From NCBI GenBank assembly GCA_033763435.1, contig JANRKN010000102.1:1-38362 (forward strand): DNA of 38,362 nucleotides, in the 5' to 3' direction. Each line of letters starts with the position of its first letter. Within the stretch, counting starts at the first letter, position 1. Shown piece by piece: positions 8,598 through 16,348 of this stretch. The DNA is from JANRKN01 sp033763435. GTDB taxonomy: Bacteria; Planctomycetota; Phycisphaerae; Phycisphaerales; UBA1924. The notes under the pieces are model-generated. The model saw nothing but the letters and a program-made list of their open reading frames with translations, ran no database searches and had not been told where the DNA came from. A program made the translations under genes and the position numbers.

Positions 8598-9397
8598 GAC
8601 AGCTTGAGCTCCTGCAGCGTGGGAAGATCCTTGAGCGAGGCGAGGCCGAACGCGTCGAGGAAGGCCTTGGTCGTACCGTAGAGAATGGGGCGGCCGAGTT
8701 CTTCGGCGCGTCCCTTGATCGTGATCATTCGGCGGTCGATGAGCGACTTGAGCACCTCGCCGCAGGCGACGCCGCGGATAGCTTCGAGCTCGGCGCGGGT
8801 GATCGGCTGCTTGTATGCGATGATCGCGAGGGTTTCGATGCCCGCGCGCGAAAGCTTGCCGCTGGCGCGCTGGGCACGGAAGGATTCGATCGCCCAGGCG
8901 TGCTCGGGCAGCGTCATGACGCGGAAGCCGCCCGCGATGGACTCGATGCGGAAGCTGCGGGCCGAGCGCTGGTACTGGTCGTTGAGCTCGCCGACGAGCC
9001 GCTCGACCAGCGCCTCGGCGCGGGCACCTTCGCTGGCTTCGCGCTCGAGGGCCCGCTTGCCGCGCTTGCGGGGCTTGGGCGCGGGGCTCGCCTCGGCGGC
9101 GCCCTCGGGAGCTTCCGCTGGGGCTTCGACGCTCGGGCTCTCGGGCGAGCTGTCGGTGTTCGGCGCCTCGGGCGCCACAAGCCCGATCGCTTCCGCGAGC
9201 TTGCGCGCGGGCAGCGGGCGGTCGGTCGCCATCAGCACCGCCTCGACCGCGCCCAAGAGGCGGGGCGTGAGCTCGGGCAGCGGCTCGTCCGCGCGGGCCT
9301 GGACGACGACCGGCGCCGATGGGCCCAAGCCCGTCGTGCCCGCGGGGCTCGAGGGTTCTTCAACGATGCTGGGGCTGGCCGACGAATCTTCCGACAT
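8594..9397 (-). CDS. scpB: Segregation and condensation protein B (ScpB)
   Basis: A 267-residue ScpB, the winged-helix dimer that bridges ScpA and SMC in the bacterial condensin complex. Recognisable segments are LLGAVEAVLMATDRPLPARK at the start of the first winged helix, GFRVMTLPEHAWAIESFR, and the strongly conserved SRAGIETLAIIAYKQPITRA in the second. About 50 residues rich in Ala, Pro, Glu and Arg (roughly 75-125) interrupt the first domain and are absent from typical ScpB. The ATG at 9397 is preferred to that at 9421 because GGAG lies about seven bases upstream. No scpA is seen. The gene lies between the B12/GTPase gene and the lipoprotein gene. Confidence 0.93.
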   Translation of the reverse strand: MSEDSSASPSIVEEPSSPAGTTGLGPSAPVVVQARADEPLPELTPRLLGAVEAVLMATDRPLPARKLAEAIGLVAPEAPNTDSSPESPSVEAPAEAPEGAAEASPAPKPRKRGKRALEREASEGARAEALVERLVGELNDQYQRSARSFRIESIAGGFRVMTLPEHAWAIESFRAQRASGKLSRAGIETLAIIAYKQPITRAELEAIRGVACGEVLKSLIDRRMITIKGRAEELGRPILYGTTKAFLDAFGLASLKDLPTLQELKLS

Positions 9398-9437
9398 CCG
9401 TGTCTCCGTGCGGGCGTTCATGGTAACGGAAAGCCGC

Positions 9438-10604
9438 TCAGCCCATCAGGGTGTCGAGCAGTTCGGCGATGCCTTGGCCCTTGGTCGCGATGGTCTCGAT
9501 AATGGGCCGACGGCCCGCGACATCACGCAGGTCGCGCACCAGCTCGTGCTCGCCCGGGTGGTCGGCCTTGTTGCAGACAAAGACGTCGGCGATCTCGAGG
9601 ATGCCCGCCTTGTCCATCTGCACGGCGTCTCCCATGCCGGGCGTGAGGACGACCGCGGTTCGGTCAACGAACTTGCGCACCTTGGTCTCGTTCTGGCCCG
9701 CGCCGACGGTCTCGACAAAGACGGTGTCGAAGCACTCGGGGCCGGGGCCATAGGCGCCGCCGATGAGATCGAGGATTTCGGGCAGGGCGCGATAGTCCTC
9801 GCCCGAGATCGCCAGCGATCGGTAGTAGATCGCCTCGTCAATCGAGTTGAAATCCACTCGCAGACGATCGCCCAGCAGCGCGCCCGAGGTGATGGGGCTC
9901 TCGGGGTCAAAGGCGATGACGGCGCAGCGTCCGGGCGGGAGCGTGCCGGCCTTGACGCGGCGGGTGAACTCGGCCGTGACCTGCGCCGCGAGCGTGCTCT
10001 TGCCCGCGCCGGGCGAGCCCGTGATGCCGATCACGCGCGCGGGCCGACGGCGGCGCGCGCCCGAGCGGACCTGACCCGTCGCGTGCACGATGGAAATGTC
10101 CCGCGCGAGCTGCGCGGTTGCATGGCCGGATGGCACCACCGGCACGCTGGGCATCGTGGCCTTGCGTACCGCCTCGACGATGTCGAGCAGGCCCACGCCC
10201 GTCGTGAAGCAGGCCTTGATGCCGCCCGAGATCAGCGTCGGGATGTCTTCCTGCGGGATGATGCCGCCCATGTAGACGGGAAGGTCAGCGCGGCCCAGAT
10301 CACGCAGCGCGCCGACCAGCTTGGGGCCCAGCACGAGGTGCGAGTTGCTCATCATCGACGCGGCGATGCAGTCGCAGTCCTCGTCGCGGGCGGAGATCGC
10401 CAGACTCCGGGGCGTCTGCCAGAGGCCCGAGTAGATGACGTGGACGCCCGAGTCACGAAGTGCGCGTGCGATGACCTTGACGCCGCGGTCGTGCCCGTCG
10501 AGCCCCATCTTGCCCAGCAGCACGCGGGGGCGGTGGGGGAGATCGCCGCAGCGGTCTTTCTTCTCGAACTCCGTCGTGGCGGTGTTGAGCGCGGTCGTGG
10601 TCAT
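9438..10604 (-). CDS. Fused B12-binding domain and MeaB/ArgK-type GTPase
   Basis: A 388-residue fusion. Residues 26-150 form a cobalamin-binding domain with the DxHxxG base-off histidine motif as LDGHDRG (Asp36, His38, Gly41), plus the family segment SMMSNSHLVLGPKLV. Residues 185-388 form a G3E-type GTPase of the MeaB family: P-loop GSPGAGKS (196-203), DPESPITSGALLGDR (from 233), VETVGAGQNE (298-307) and NKAD (345-348). MeaB GTPases protect and reload adenosylcobalamin mutases. The same two domains occur at the N-terminus of IcmF (isobutyryl-CoA mutase fused), but here the substrate-binding mutase domain is missing. It probably serves as the small subunit plus chaperone of a mutase encoded elsewhere. 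It is divergent from the HMG-CoA lyase operon. Confidence 0.9.
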   Translation of the reverse strand: MTTTALNTATTEFEKKDRCGDLPHRPRVLLGKMGLDGHDRGVKVIARALRDSGVHVIYSGLWQTPRSLAISARDEDCDCIAASMMSNSHLVLGPKLVGALRDLGRADLPVYMGGIIPQEDIPTLISGGIKACFTTGVGLLDIVEAVRKATMPSVPVVPSGHATAQLARDISIVHATGQVRSGARRRRPARVIGITGSPGAGKSTLAAQVTAEFTRRVKAGTLPPGRCAVIAFDPESPITSGALLGDRLRVDFNSIDEAIYYRSLAISGEDYRALPEILDLIGGAYGPGPECFDTVFVETVGAGQNETKVRKFVDRTAVVLTPGMGDAVQMDKAGILEIADVFVCNKADHPGEHELVRDLRDVAGRRPIIETIATKGQGIAELLDTLMG

Positions 10605-10683
10605 GGAGGATTGAATGGCCGGGCTCGGGCCTGATCCACCCCCGGACGCCCGCGGGTCTCGTTCTGCGGCGGGCTTTCCTTCC

Positions 10684-10689
10684 TATATT
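10684..10689 (+). promoter_or_regulatory. Candidate -10 box for a leaderless HMG-CoA lyase transcript
   Basis: TATATT ends eight bases before the ATG of the HMG-CoA lyase gene, and no Shine-Dalgarno sequence is present between them. With normal spacing, transcription would begin at or within a base of the start codon, giving a leaderless mRNA. The corresponding -35 position (TTCTGC) matches the consensus poorly, so this is tentative. Confidence 0.35.
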
Positions 10690-10697
10690 GCCCTCAC

Positions 10698-11666
10698 ATG
10701 GCCGACCGGGTGTTCATCACCGACGTTTCGCCCCGCGACGGGCTCCAGAACGAGCCCGGGGCGATCCCTACGGCCGACAAGCTGCGGCTGATCCGGCTTC
10801 TGGCCGCCAGCGGCGTGGACGGGATCGAGCTCACCAGCTTTGTGAGCCCCAGGTGGGTGCCGCAGCTTGCGGACGCCGCCGACGTGGTCGAGGGCGTGTG
10901 GGATAGCCAGCCCTTTCCAAGCGCAGAGCTGATCGCGCTGGTGCCCAACGAAAGGGGGATGCACGCGGTCGAGAGCTTGCTCGCCAATCGCGGTCTGGGC
11001 GGCCGCGGGCAGCACCGCGGGGGCGGCTCACTTGACACGATCGCGCTGTTCACCGCGGCCAGCGAGACGTTCTGCAGGAAGAACATCAACTGCTCGATCG
11101 CTGAATCGATCGAACGCTTCAAGCCCCTGATCGAGCGAGCGGCGGAGCATTCGCTCCGCGTTCGGGCGTACATCTCGTGCGCGATTGCGTGCCCGTTCGA
11201 GGGGCCGATTGCGCCCGAGCGCGTGGCGCAGGTCGCGCGGATGCTCGGAGATGCGGGGCTCGAGCTAGGAGCCGACCTTTCGCAGGGCGACGCGATCGAC
11301 CTGGGCGACACGATCGGCGCGGGCACGCCCGAGTCGGTCACCGCGGCGCACGAGGCGGTCACGCGCGCGATCGGCGCGCCCGTGATCTGGCACCTGCACG
11401 ACACCTTCGGGCGCGCGGCCGAGTGCGTGCGCGAACTGCTGAGGCTCGGGTGCAGAAGTTTTGACGGCTCCGCGGCCGGGCTGGGCGGATGCCCATATGC
11501 GAGCACGCCGGGCAAGCGCGCTCCGGGCAACATCGCGACCGACGTGCTCGTGCGAACCGTTCATGCCGCGGGATACCGCACGGGCGTGGACCTTGCGCGG
11601 CTTGCCGAGGCGTCGGCGTTTGCCAGCGAGATGGTCGCGCGGGCGCGAGCGGGGGCGTCGTCGTGA
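10698..11666 (+). CDS. mvaB: Hydroxymethylglutaryl-CoA lyase
   Basis: A 322-residue TIM-barrel enzyme that splits 3-hydroxy-3-methylglutaryl-CoA into acetyl-CoA and acetoacetate, the last specific step of leucine degradation. Visible features are DVSPRDGLQNE (9-19; catalytic Arg13, metal ligand Asp14), the metal-binding pair in WHLHDT (His232, His234), GLGGCPYA with the catalytic-loop Cys265, and Asn278 in APGNIATD. A glycine/arginine insert at about 98-110 separates the usual VPNERG helix from DTIALFTAASE. It opens a plus-strand operon, and its stop overlaps the GTG start of the first crotonase by four bases. Confidence 0.94.
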   Translation: MADRVFITDVSPRDGLQNEPGAIPTADKLRLIRLLAASGVDGIELTSFVSPRWVPQLADAADVVEGVWDSQPFPSAELIALVPNERGMHAVESLLANRGLGGRGQHRGGGSLDTIALFTAASETFCRKNINCSIAESIERFKPLIERAAEHSLRVRAYISCAIACPFEGPIAPERVAQVARMLGDAGLELGADLSQGDAIDLGDTIGAGTPESVTAAHEAVTRAIGAPVIWHLHDTFGRAAECVRELLRLGCRSFDGSAAGLGGCPYASTPGKRAPGNIATDVLVRTVHAAGYRTGVDLARLAEASAFASEMVARARAGASS

Positions 11667-12391
11667 TCGCCTTTGAACCCGTCGGCAGCCTCGCGGTGCT
11701 GCGGTTTGACCGTGAGAGCAAACGCAATGCGCTCACGCCGCGGATGCTGCGGGACCTGCTGAGCACGCTGAACACCTGCGCGAGCGCGCGGGCGATCGTC
11801 CTTTCTGGCGTGGGGCCGATCTTCTGCGCGGGCTTTGACTTGGCAATGTGCCGCGACGACGACGCGGTGCTGCCCGAGCTGCTGACCGGCTTGTCGGGCG
11901 TGATCCGCGCGCTCCGGCGCGACCCGCGCCCGGTGGTGGTGAGCGCGCACGGCGCCGCCGTCGCGGGCGGGTGTGCGCTGCTCGGTGCCGCCGACGCCGT
12001 CGTCACCCACGCCGAGGCCAAGCTCGGATATCCGGTAGTCTCCATCGGCATCTCGCCCGCCGTCAGCGCGCCGACGCTCTCGCTCATGACCGACCCCGGC
12101 CCCGCGCGCGCGCGGCTGCTCGAGCCTGCGCTGATCTCGGGCACGCGCGCGGCGCAGATCGGCCTCGCGCACGAATGCGTGGTGACGCGCGAGGAATGCG
12201 AACCCCGCGCGATCGCCCTTGCCCAGGAACTCGCGCAGAAACCCCCGGGCGCCTTCGCGTACACCAAGCGCTGGCTCAACACTATCGACGGCAGCGACCG
12301 CGACGAAACCCTCGAACGCGCGCTGCGCACCAGCCTCGAACTCGTTGGCGGGCCGGAGCAGGTCCAGCGCCTCGCGGCCCTGAAACTCTGA
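11663..12391 (+). CDS. Crotonase-superfamily protein lacking both catalytic glutamates
   Basis: A 242-residue enoyl-CoA hydratase/isomerase superfamily member. The fold signatures are present: NALTPRML near residue 22, the oxyanion-hole segment FCAGFDLA (54-61) and HGAAVAGGCALLGAAD (96-111). Both positions that carry catalytic Glu in classical enoyl-CoA hydratase are changed, to Ala105 after GGC and Val125 in GYPVV. A simple hydratase reaction is therefore doubtful; other crotonases use different residues for hydrolysis, isomerisation or decarboxylation. The GTG start at 11663 overlaps the HMG-CoA lyase stop (GTGA), and no earlier start gives a better family fit. It belongs to the acyl-CoA catabolic operon; the substrate is unknown. 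Confidence 0.86.
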   Translation: MIAFEPVGSLAVLRFDRESKRNALTPRMLRDLLSTLNTCASARAIVLSGVGPIFCAGFDLAMCRDDDAVLPELLTGLSGVIRALRRDPRPVVVSAHGAAVAGGCALLGAADAVVTHAEAKLGYPVVSIGISPAVSAPTLSLMTDPGPARARLLEPALISGTRAAQIGLAHECVVTREECEPRAIALAQELAQKPPGAFAYTKRWLNTIDGSDRDETLERALRTSLELVGGPEQVQRLAALKL

Positions 12392-12401
12392 GATCCTCCC
12401 G

Positions 12402-13163
12402 ATGAACAACACGCAATCCGATCTCGTCACCCTCAGCGCCCAGAGCCCCGTCGGCACGCTGACCTTGAACCGCCCCGACGCGCGCAACGCGCTCTCGCTC
12501 GAGCTGCTCGACGCGCTCCACGCACGCCTCGACGAACTCGCGGCCCGCACCGACCTCCACGTGCTCGTCGTCACCGGCGCGGGCAAGGCTTTCTGCGCGG
12601 GAATGGATCTCAAGCTCGTGCTTGATGTCCCCGGCGCGCCCCTGAAGCTGCTGACGAGCCTTGCCGAGGCGACGCTCAAGCTCCGCGCGTTGCCGATGGT
12701 CACGCTCGCGAAGGTCAACGGTGCGGCGATCGGCGGGGGCTGCGGCCTCGCGTGCGTCTGCGACCTCACGCTCACCCACGCCGACGCAAAGCTCGGCTTT
12801 CCGGAAGTGGACCTCGGCGTCTGTCCCGCGGTTGTTGCGCCGTGGCTCGTTCGAAAGGTCGGCGCGGGTCACGCCCGGCGCATTCTCCTCTCGGGCGGGC
12901 TCATGTCGGGCGAACGCGCATTCAGCCTCGCGATGGTCGATCATCTCGTGCCGGGGCTCGCCGACCTCGACGCCGCGGCCGACACGATCGCCCAGCGCCT
13001 GGCCTCGGGCGGGCCCAACGCGCTCCGCGCGACCAAAGACCTCCTGAATCACCTCGACGATTCGATCAACCCCGACCTGCCCCTCAAGGGCGCGCAGCTC
13101 TCGGCGAAGGTCATTGCTTCCGACGAGGCGCAGGCCATGCTCCGCGCCAAGATGACCAAGTAA
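12402..13163 (+). CDS. Enoyl-CoA hydratase family protein, candidate methylglutaconyl-CoA hydratase
   Basis: A 253-residue crotonase with LNRPDARNALSLELLDAL (22-39), FCAGMDL (64-70) and GGGCGLACVCDLTL (111-124). The first catalytic position is Gly115 and the second is a retained Glu135 in GFPEVDLG. The following segment VCPAVVAPWLVRKVG resembles bacterial methylglutaconyl-CoA hydratases (LiuC), which also tend to have Gly rather than Glu at the first site. With HMG-CoA lyase two genes upstream, conversion of 3-methylglutaconyl-CoA to HMG-CoA is the best guess. The gene begins 10 bases after the preceding stop. The specific substrate is inferred from context and this short resemblance only. 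Confidence 0.88.
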   Translation: MNNTQSDLVTLSAQSPVGTLTLNRPDARNALSLELLDALHARLDELAARTDLHVLVVTGAGKAFCAGMDLKLVLDVPGAPLKLLTSLAEATLKLRALPMVTLAKVNGAAIGGGCGLACVCDLTLTHADAKLGFPEVDLGVCPAVVAPWLVRKVGAGHARRILLSGGLMSGERAFSLAMVDHLVPGLADLDAAADTIAQRLASGGPNALRATKDLLNHLDDSINPDLPLKGAQLSAKVIASDEAQAMLRAKMTK

Positions 13164-13224
13164 TCCGAGCGGCGAGGCGCACAAGTTGTCCGTCCGCGGG
13201 CCCAGAGCGGGCCAAGGATTCATC

Positions 13225-14154
13225 ATGAGCACCACCCACGCGGCTTCTCATCCCGGCGACGCGGCCCCGTTCACCCTCGAGCACGTCACCTCGGGCCCGA
13301 TGCCCGGCGCGGTGATTCTCCGCCTTGAGCAGCCGGGCCGGCCGGTGGTCGTGCTCGATCACGAACTCATCCGTCGGTTGGACGCGACGCTGCGGTCGAT
13401 CCCCGCGGGCGTGACGGGCCTGGTGCTCGCCTCGGCCTCGTCGCGCGTGTTCGTCGCGGGCGCGGATCTGCGGGCGATCACCGACTGGTCCGACCCGCAG
13501 CTCGATGCGTATCTGAAGTTTGCCGCGGATGTGTACGTGAGGCTCGCGACGCTGCCTTTCCCGACCGTCGCGGCGATCAACGGCGCCGCGCTGGGCGGCG
13601 GGCTTGAGCTTCCGATGCACTGCGACGCCATGGTCGCCGCGCCCGGGCCCAAGCCTTACGCGGTCGGGCTCCCGGAGACGGGGCTGGGCCTGTGCCCGGG
13701 CTGGGGCGGCACGAACCTGCTCCCCGCGAGCGTCAACGACCCGGCCGCGGCCATCCGCGCCACCTGCGAGGGCAAGCCCTTCATGTTCGACGATGCCGTG
13801 GCTCTGGGGCTCTTCGTCCGCGTCGCGCCCACGCAGGAGCAGTTGATCCCGGTCGCGCTCGAGCAGCTCGCTGCGCTGCGCAGCGAGGGCTATCCGAAGC
13901 ACGGTGGGCGCGCGGACCTGTGGGGTCAGATGCCCGCCCAGGCCGCCGCGACCGGCAAGGCGCTCGAAGCCGTCCGCGCAAGCCTGCCCGCGACCGCGGC
14001 GGCCTCGGCGTGCGTCGACGCGCTGAACGTGGGCCTCTCGCGTGGGTACCTCGCGGCGCTGGACTGTGAGCGTGCCCATCTGGTTCAGCTCCGTCACACC
14101 GAGGTCGCTCGCCAGAAGCTCGCCGAGTTCTTCGCCCGGGCGACCAAGGGCTGA
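13225..14154 (+). CDS. Enoyl-CoA hydratase/isomerase with both catalytic glutamates
   Basis: A 309-residue crotonase, longer than the usual 260. It keeps both catalytic glutamates: Glu128 in LGGGLELPMHCD and Glu151 in GLPETGLGLCPGWGG, with the oxyanion motif FVAGADLRAI at 76-85. This pattern is closest to the hydratase half of fatty-acid oxidation complexes (FadB/FadJ), but no dehydrogenase half follows; the C-terminal 100 residues are helical and Ala-rich. The ATG at 13225 is used because AAGGA sits about six bases upstream; the in-frame ATG at 13186 lacks such a site. It probably hydrates a straight or branched enoyl-CoA produced by the acyl-CoA dehydrogenase encoded downstream. Confidence 0.9.
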   Translation: MSTTHAASHPGDAAPFTLEHVTSGPMPGAVILRLEQPGRPVVVLDHELIRRLDATLRSIPAGVTGLVLASASSRVFVAGADLRAITDWSDPQLDAYLKFAADVYVRLATLPFPTVAAINGAALGGGLELPMHCDAMVAAPGPKPYAVGLPETGLGLCPGWGGTNLLPASVNDPAAAIRATCEGKPFMFDDAVALGLFVRVAPTQEQLIPVALEQLAALRSEGYPKHGGRADLWGQMPAQAAATGKALEAVRASLPATAAASACVDALNVGLSRGYLAALDCERAHLVQLRHTEVARQKLAEFFARATKG

Positions 14155-14302
14155 ATCGGTCGGCGCTGTTCCCGCCCCGCGGGTCCGAAAAGTCGGGCCC
14201 CGGGCATCCAATCGTGGTCGGGCGGGCGAACCGCTGAGGGCCCCGCTCGGGTAAACTCAGGGCGGGGGATCGTCACGTCCGACCCTGCCGGAGCCCAAGC
14301 CC

Positions 14303-16267
14303 ATGGCCGACCTGAAGAACCTGAAAGTTGCCGAGCGTGATCGCAAGATGATCGAAGAGGCCGAGGCGCTGCTCGGCCCCGAGCCGACGAAGATGGGGTT
14401 CGTCAAGAACCTCTTCTGGGGCAACCTCCGCGAGGAGCTGGTCTTCCCGTACCCCGAGCAGACGTCGAAGGAGACCGCCGAGTGCGATCAGCTCCTCGCG
14501 CGCCTCGATGAGTACCTCCGCAACGAGCACCCCGCGGTGACGATCGATCAGGAGCAGGAGATCCCGCGCTGGGTGATCGACAAGCTCTTCTCGCTGGGCG
14601 TGCTGGGCATGACCATCCCGAAGGAGTTCGGCGGCCTCGGCATGGGCATCACGAGCTACAACCGCGTGCTCGAGCGCATCGGCCAGAGCTGCGGCTCGAC
14701 CGCCGTGCTCGTGAGCGCGCACCAGTCGATCGGCTGCAAGGCTGTCATGCTCTTCGGCACCGAAGAGCAGAAGAAGAAGTGGCTCCCGCACCTCGCGAAG
14801 GACTGGGTCAGCGCATTCTGCCTCTCCGAGCCCAACGTCGGCTGCGACGCGGGCGGCCAGGAGACCAACTTCACCAAGACCGAGGACGGCGAGTTCTACA
14901 TCCTCAACGGCGAGAAGAAGTGGGCGACCTCGGGCGCGATCTCGGGCCTGTTCACCGTGATGGCCCGCGAGAAGACCGCCGACGGCAAGGGCAGGATCTC
15001 CGCCCTCGTCTGCCATCCGTGGATGGAAGGCGTCGAGATCTACCAGAAGAACCGCAGCAAGTGCGGCATCCGCGGCACCTGGCAGGCGCGCATCCGCTTC
15101 CACAATGTCCGCGTCCCCAAGGCCCACCTGCTCCACACCGAGGGCAAGGGCCTCAACGTCGCGCTCACCTGCCTCAACTACGGGCGCTGCACCCTCTCGG
15201 CGGGCATGCTCGGCGGCGCCCGGCGCGTGATGGACCAGGCGACCAAGTGGGGCCGCACCCGCTTCCAGTTCCAGCGCCCGCTCGCCGACTTTGAGCTCGT
15301 CAAGAAGCGCATCGCCCACATGGCCGCGCTTGTCTACGCGATGGACGCGGTGTTGTACATGACCACCGGCATGCTCGACCGGCATGACGAGGACATCATG
15401 CTCGAGACCGCGATCTGCAAGGTCTTCTGCTCCGAGATGGGCTGGCAGACCGTCAACGACGGCATGCAGATCATGGGCGGCGAGTCGTACATGACCGAGA
15501 ACGAGGTCGAGCGCGTCTTCCGCGATTCGCGCATCAACACGATCGTCGAAGGCGCGAACGAGGTCATGCAGTCGTTCATCTTCGCCTACGGCGGCAAGCA
15601 GCTCGCCGAGAAGATGCTCGCCGTGCAAGAGGCCGTCGGCTGGAACCCCGATCAGGGCCTCGGCGGCAACCTCGCCCGCATCCTGTCCAACGGGCTCAAG
15701 GGCCCGGTCATCAAGGCCGCGGTGCCGCTGGGCATCGAGCTGTTCCTGGGCGTCCGGCGCAACGCGCCCGACCTGCGGTCGATCCACCCGAGCCTGAAGG
15801 ATCAGGGCGAGCGTCTGTGCGGCATGATCCGCGAGCACTCGCACCAGTTCAAGCAGGCCAGCAAGCGCTACCGCGACGCGATCGTCTCGCGCCAGGCGCC
15901 CCAGGCGCGGATCGCCGACACGGCGGTTTGGCTCCACGCGTGGGCGTGCACGCTGTCGAAGCTCGATCAGGACGTGCGCCGCGGGGGCGAGGGCGCTGAG
16001 TTCGAGCGCGACCGCGCCGCGGCGATGCACTTCTTTGACCTCGCCGAGGCCGCGATCCACAACAACTTCCGCGAGCTCTACGTCAATACCGACGACTCGA
16101 TGCTCGCGGCGGCCGACGCGGCGATCAAGTACTCCGACGCTCAGCCCAACACCGGCTATGTCATCCCCGAGCGCTCGCCGGTCGCCAAGGGCACGGGCCG
16201 GACGAACCGGCAGGACGGCATCAAGCAGTTCCCGGGCGAGAAGGTCAACGCCCCCGCGGGCGCCTGA
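14303..16267 (+). CDS. VLCAD/ACAD9-like acyl-CoA dehydrogenase
   Basis: A 654-residue flavoenzyme that oxidises acyl-CoA to trans-2-enoyl-CoA. Landmarks are IPKEFGGLGMG (105-114), FCLSEPNVGCDAG (172-184), the FAD-binding GEKKWATSGAIS (203-214), and the catalytic base Glu416 in TIVEGANEVM. A C-terminal extension of about 200 residues beyond the usual 380-residue core resembles the membrane-associating domain of VLCAD/ACAD9. The ATG is preceded by CGGAG about nine bases upstream. It closes the plus-strand acyl-CoA operon and is followed by a strong terminator. Chain length and branching preference cannot be read from sequence; there is no clear reason to call it isovaleryl-CoA dehydrogenase. 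Confidence 0.94.
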   Translation: MADLKNLKVAERDRKMIEEAEALLGPEPTKMGFVKNLFWGNLREELVFPYPEQTSKETAECDQLLARLDEYLRNEHPAVTIDQEQEIPRWVIDKLFSLGVLGMTIPKEFGGLGMGITSYNRVLERIGQSCGSTAVLVSAHQSIGCKAVMLFGTEEQKKKWLPHLAKDWVSAFCLSEPNVGCDAGGQETNFTKTEDGEFYILNGEKKWATSGAISGLFTVMAREKTADGKGRISALVCHPWMEGVEIYQKNRSKCGIRGTWQARIRFHNVRVPKAHLLHTEGKGLNVALTCLNYGRCTLSAGMLGGARRVMDQATKWGRTRFQFQRPLADFELVKKRIAHMAALVYAMDAVLYMTTGMLDRHDEDIMLETAICKVFCSEMGWQTVNDGMQIMGGESYMTENEVERVFRDSRINTIVEGANEVMQSFIFAYGGKQLAEKMLAVQEAVGWNPDQGLGGNLARILSNGLKGPVIKAAVPLGIELFLGVRRNAPDLRSIHPSLKDQGERLCGMIREHSHQFKQASKRYRDAIVSRQAPQARIADTAVWLHAWACTLSKLDQDVRRGGEGAEFERDRAAAMHFFDLAEAAIHNNFRELYVNTDDSMLAAADAAIKYSDAQPNTGYVIPERSPVAKGTGRTNRQDGIKQFPGEKVNAPAGA

Positions 16268-16293
16268 TCTCCTCAGCACCAGGATTCACTTCA

Positions 16294-16327
16294 CGCCCCC
16301 GAGCGCGCCTCGGGGGCGCTTTTCTTT
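16294..16327 (+). terminator. Rho-independent terminator of the acyl-CoA operon
   Basis: A perfect 10-bp GC-rich stem (CGCCCCCGAG at 16294-16303 with CTCGGGGGCG at 16309-16318) surrounds a five-base loop and is followed by CTTTTCTTT. It lies 27 bases after the acyl-CoA dehydrogenase stop. Confidence 0.9.
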
Positions 16328-16348
16328 CTGGCGGGCCAAGGCCGATGC

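Noticed and set aside
14273..16279. 668-codon minus-strand frame opposite the acyl-CoA dehydrogenase
   Set aside because: It mirrors the codon pattern of the real gene, has skewed Leu/Ala/Arg content and no family motif.
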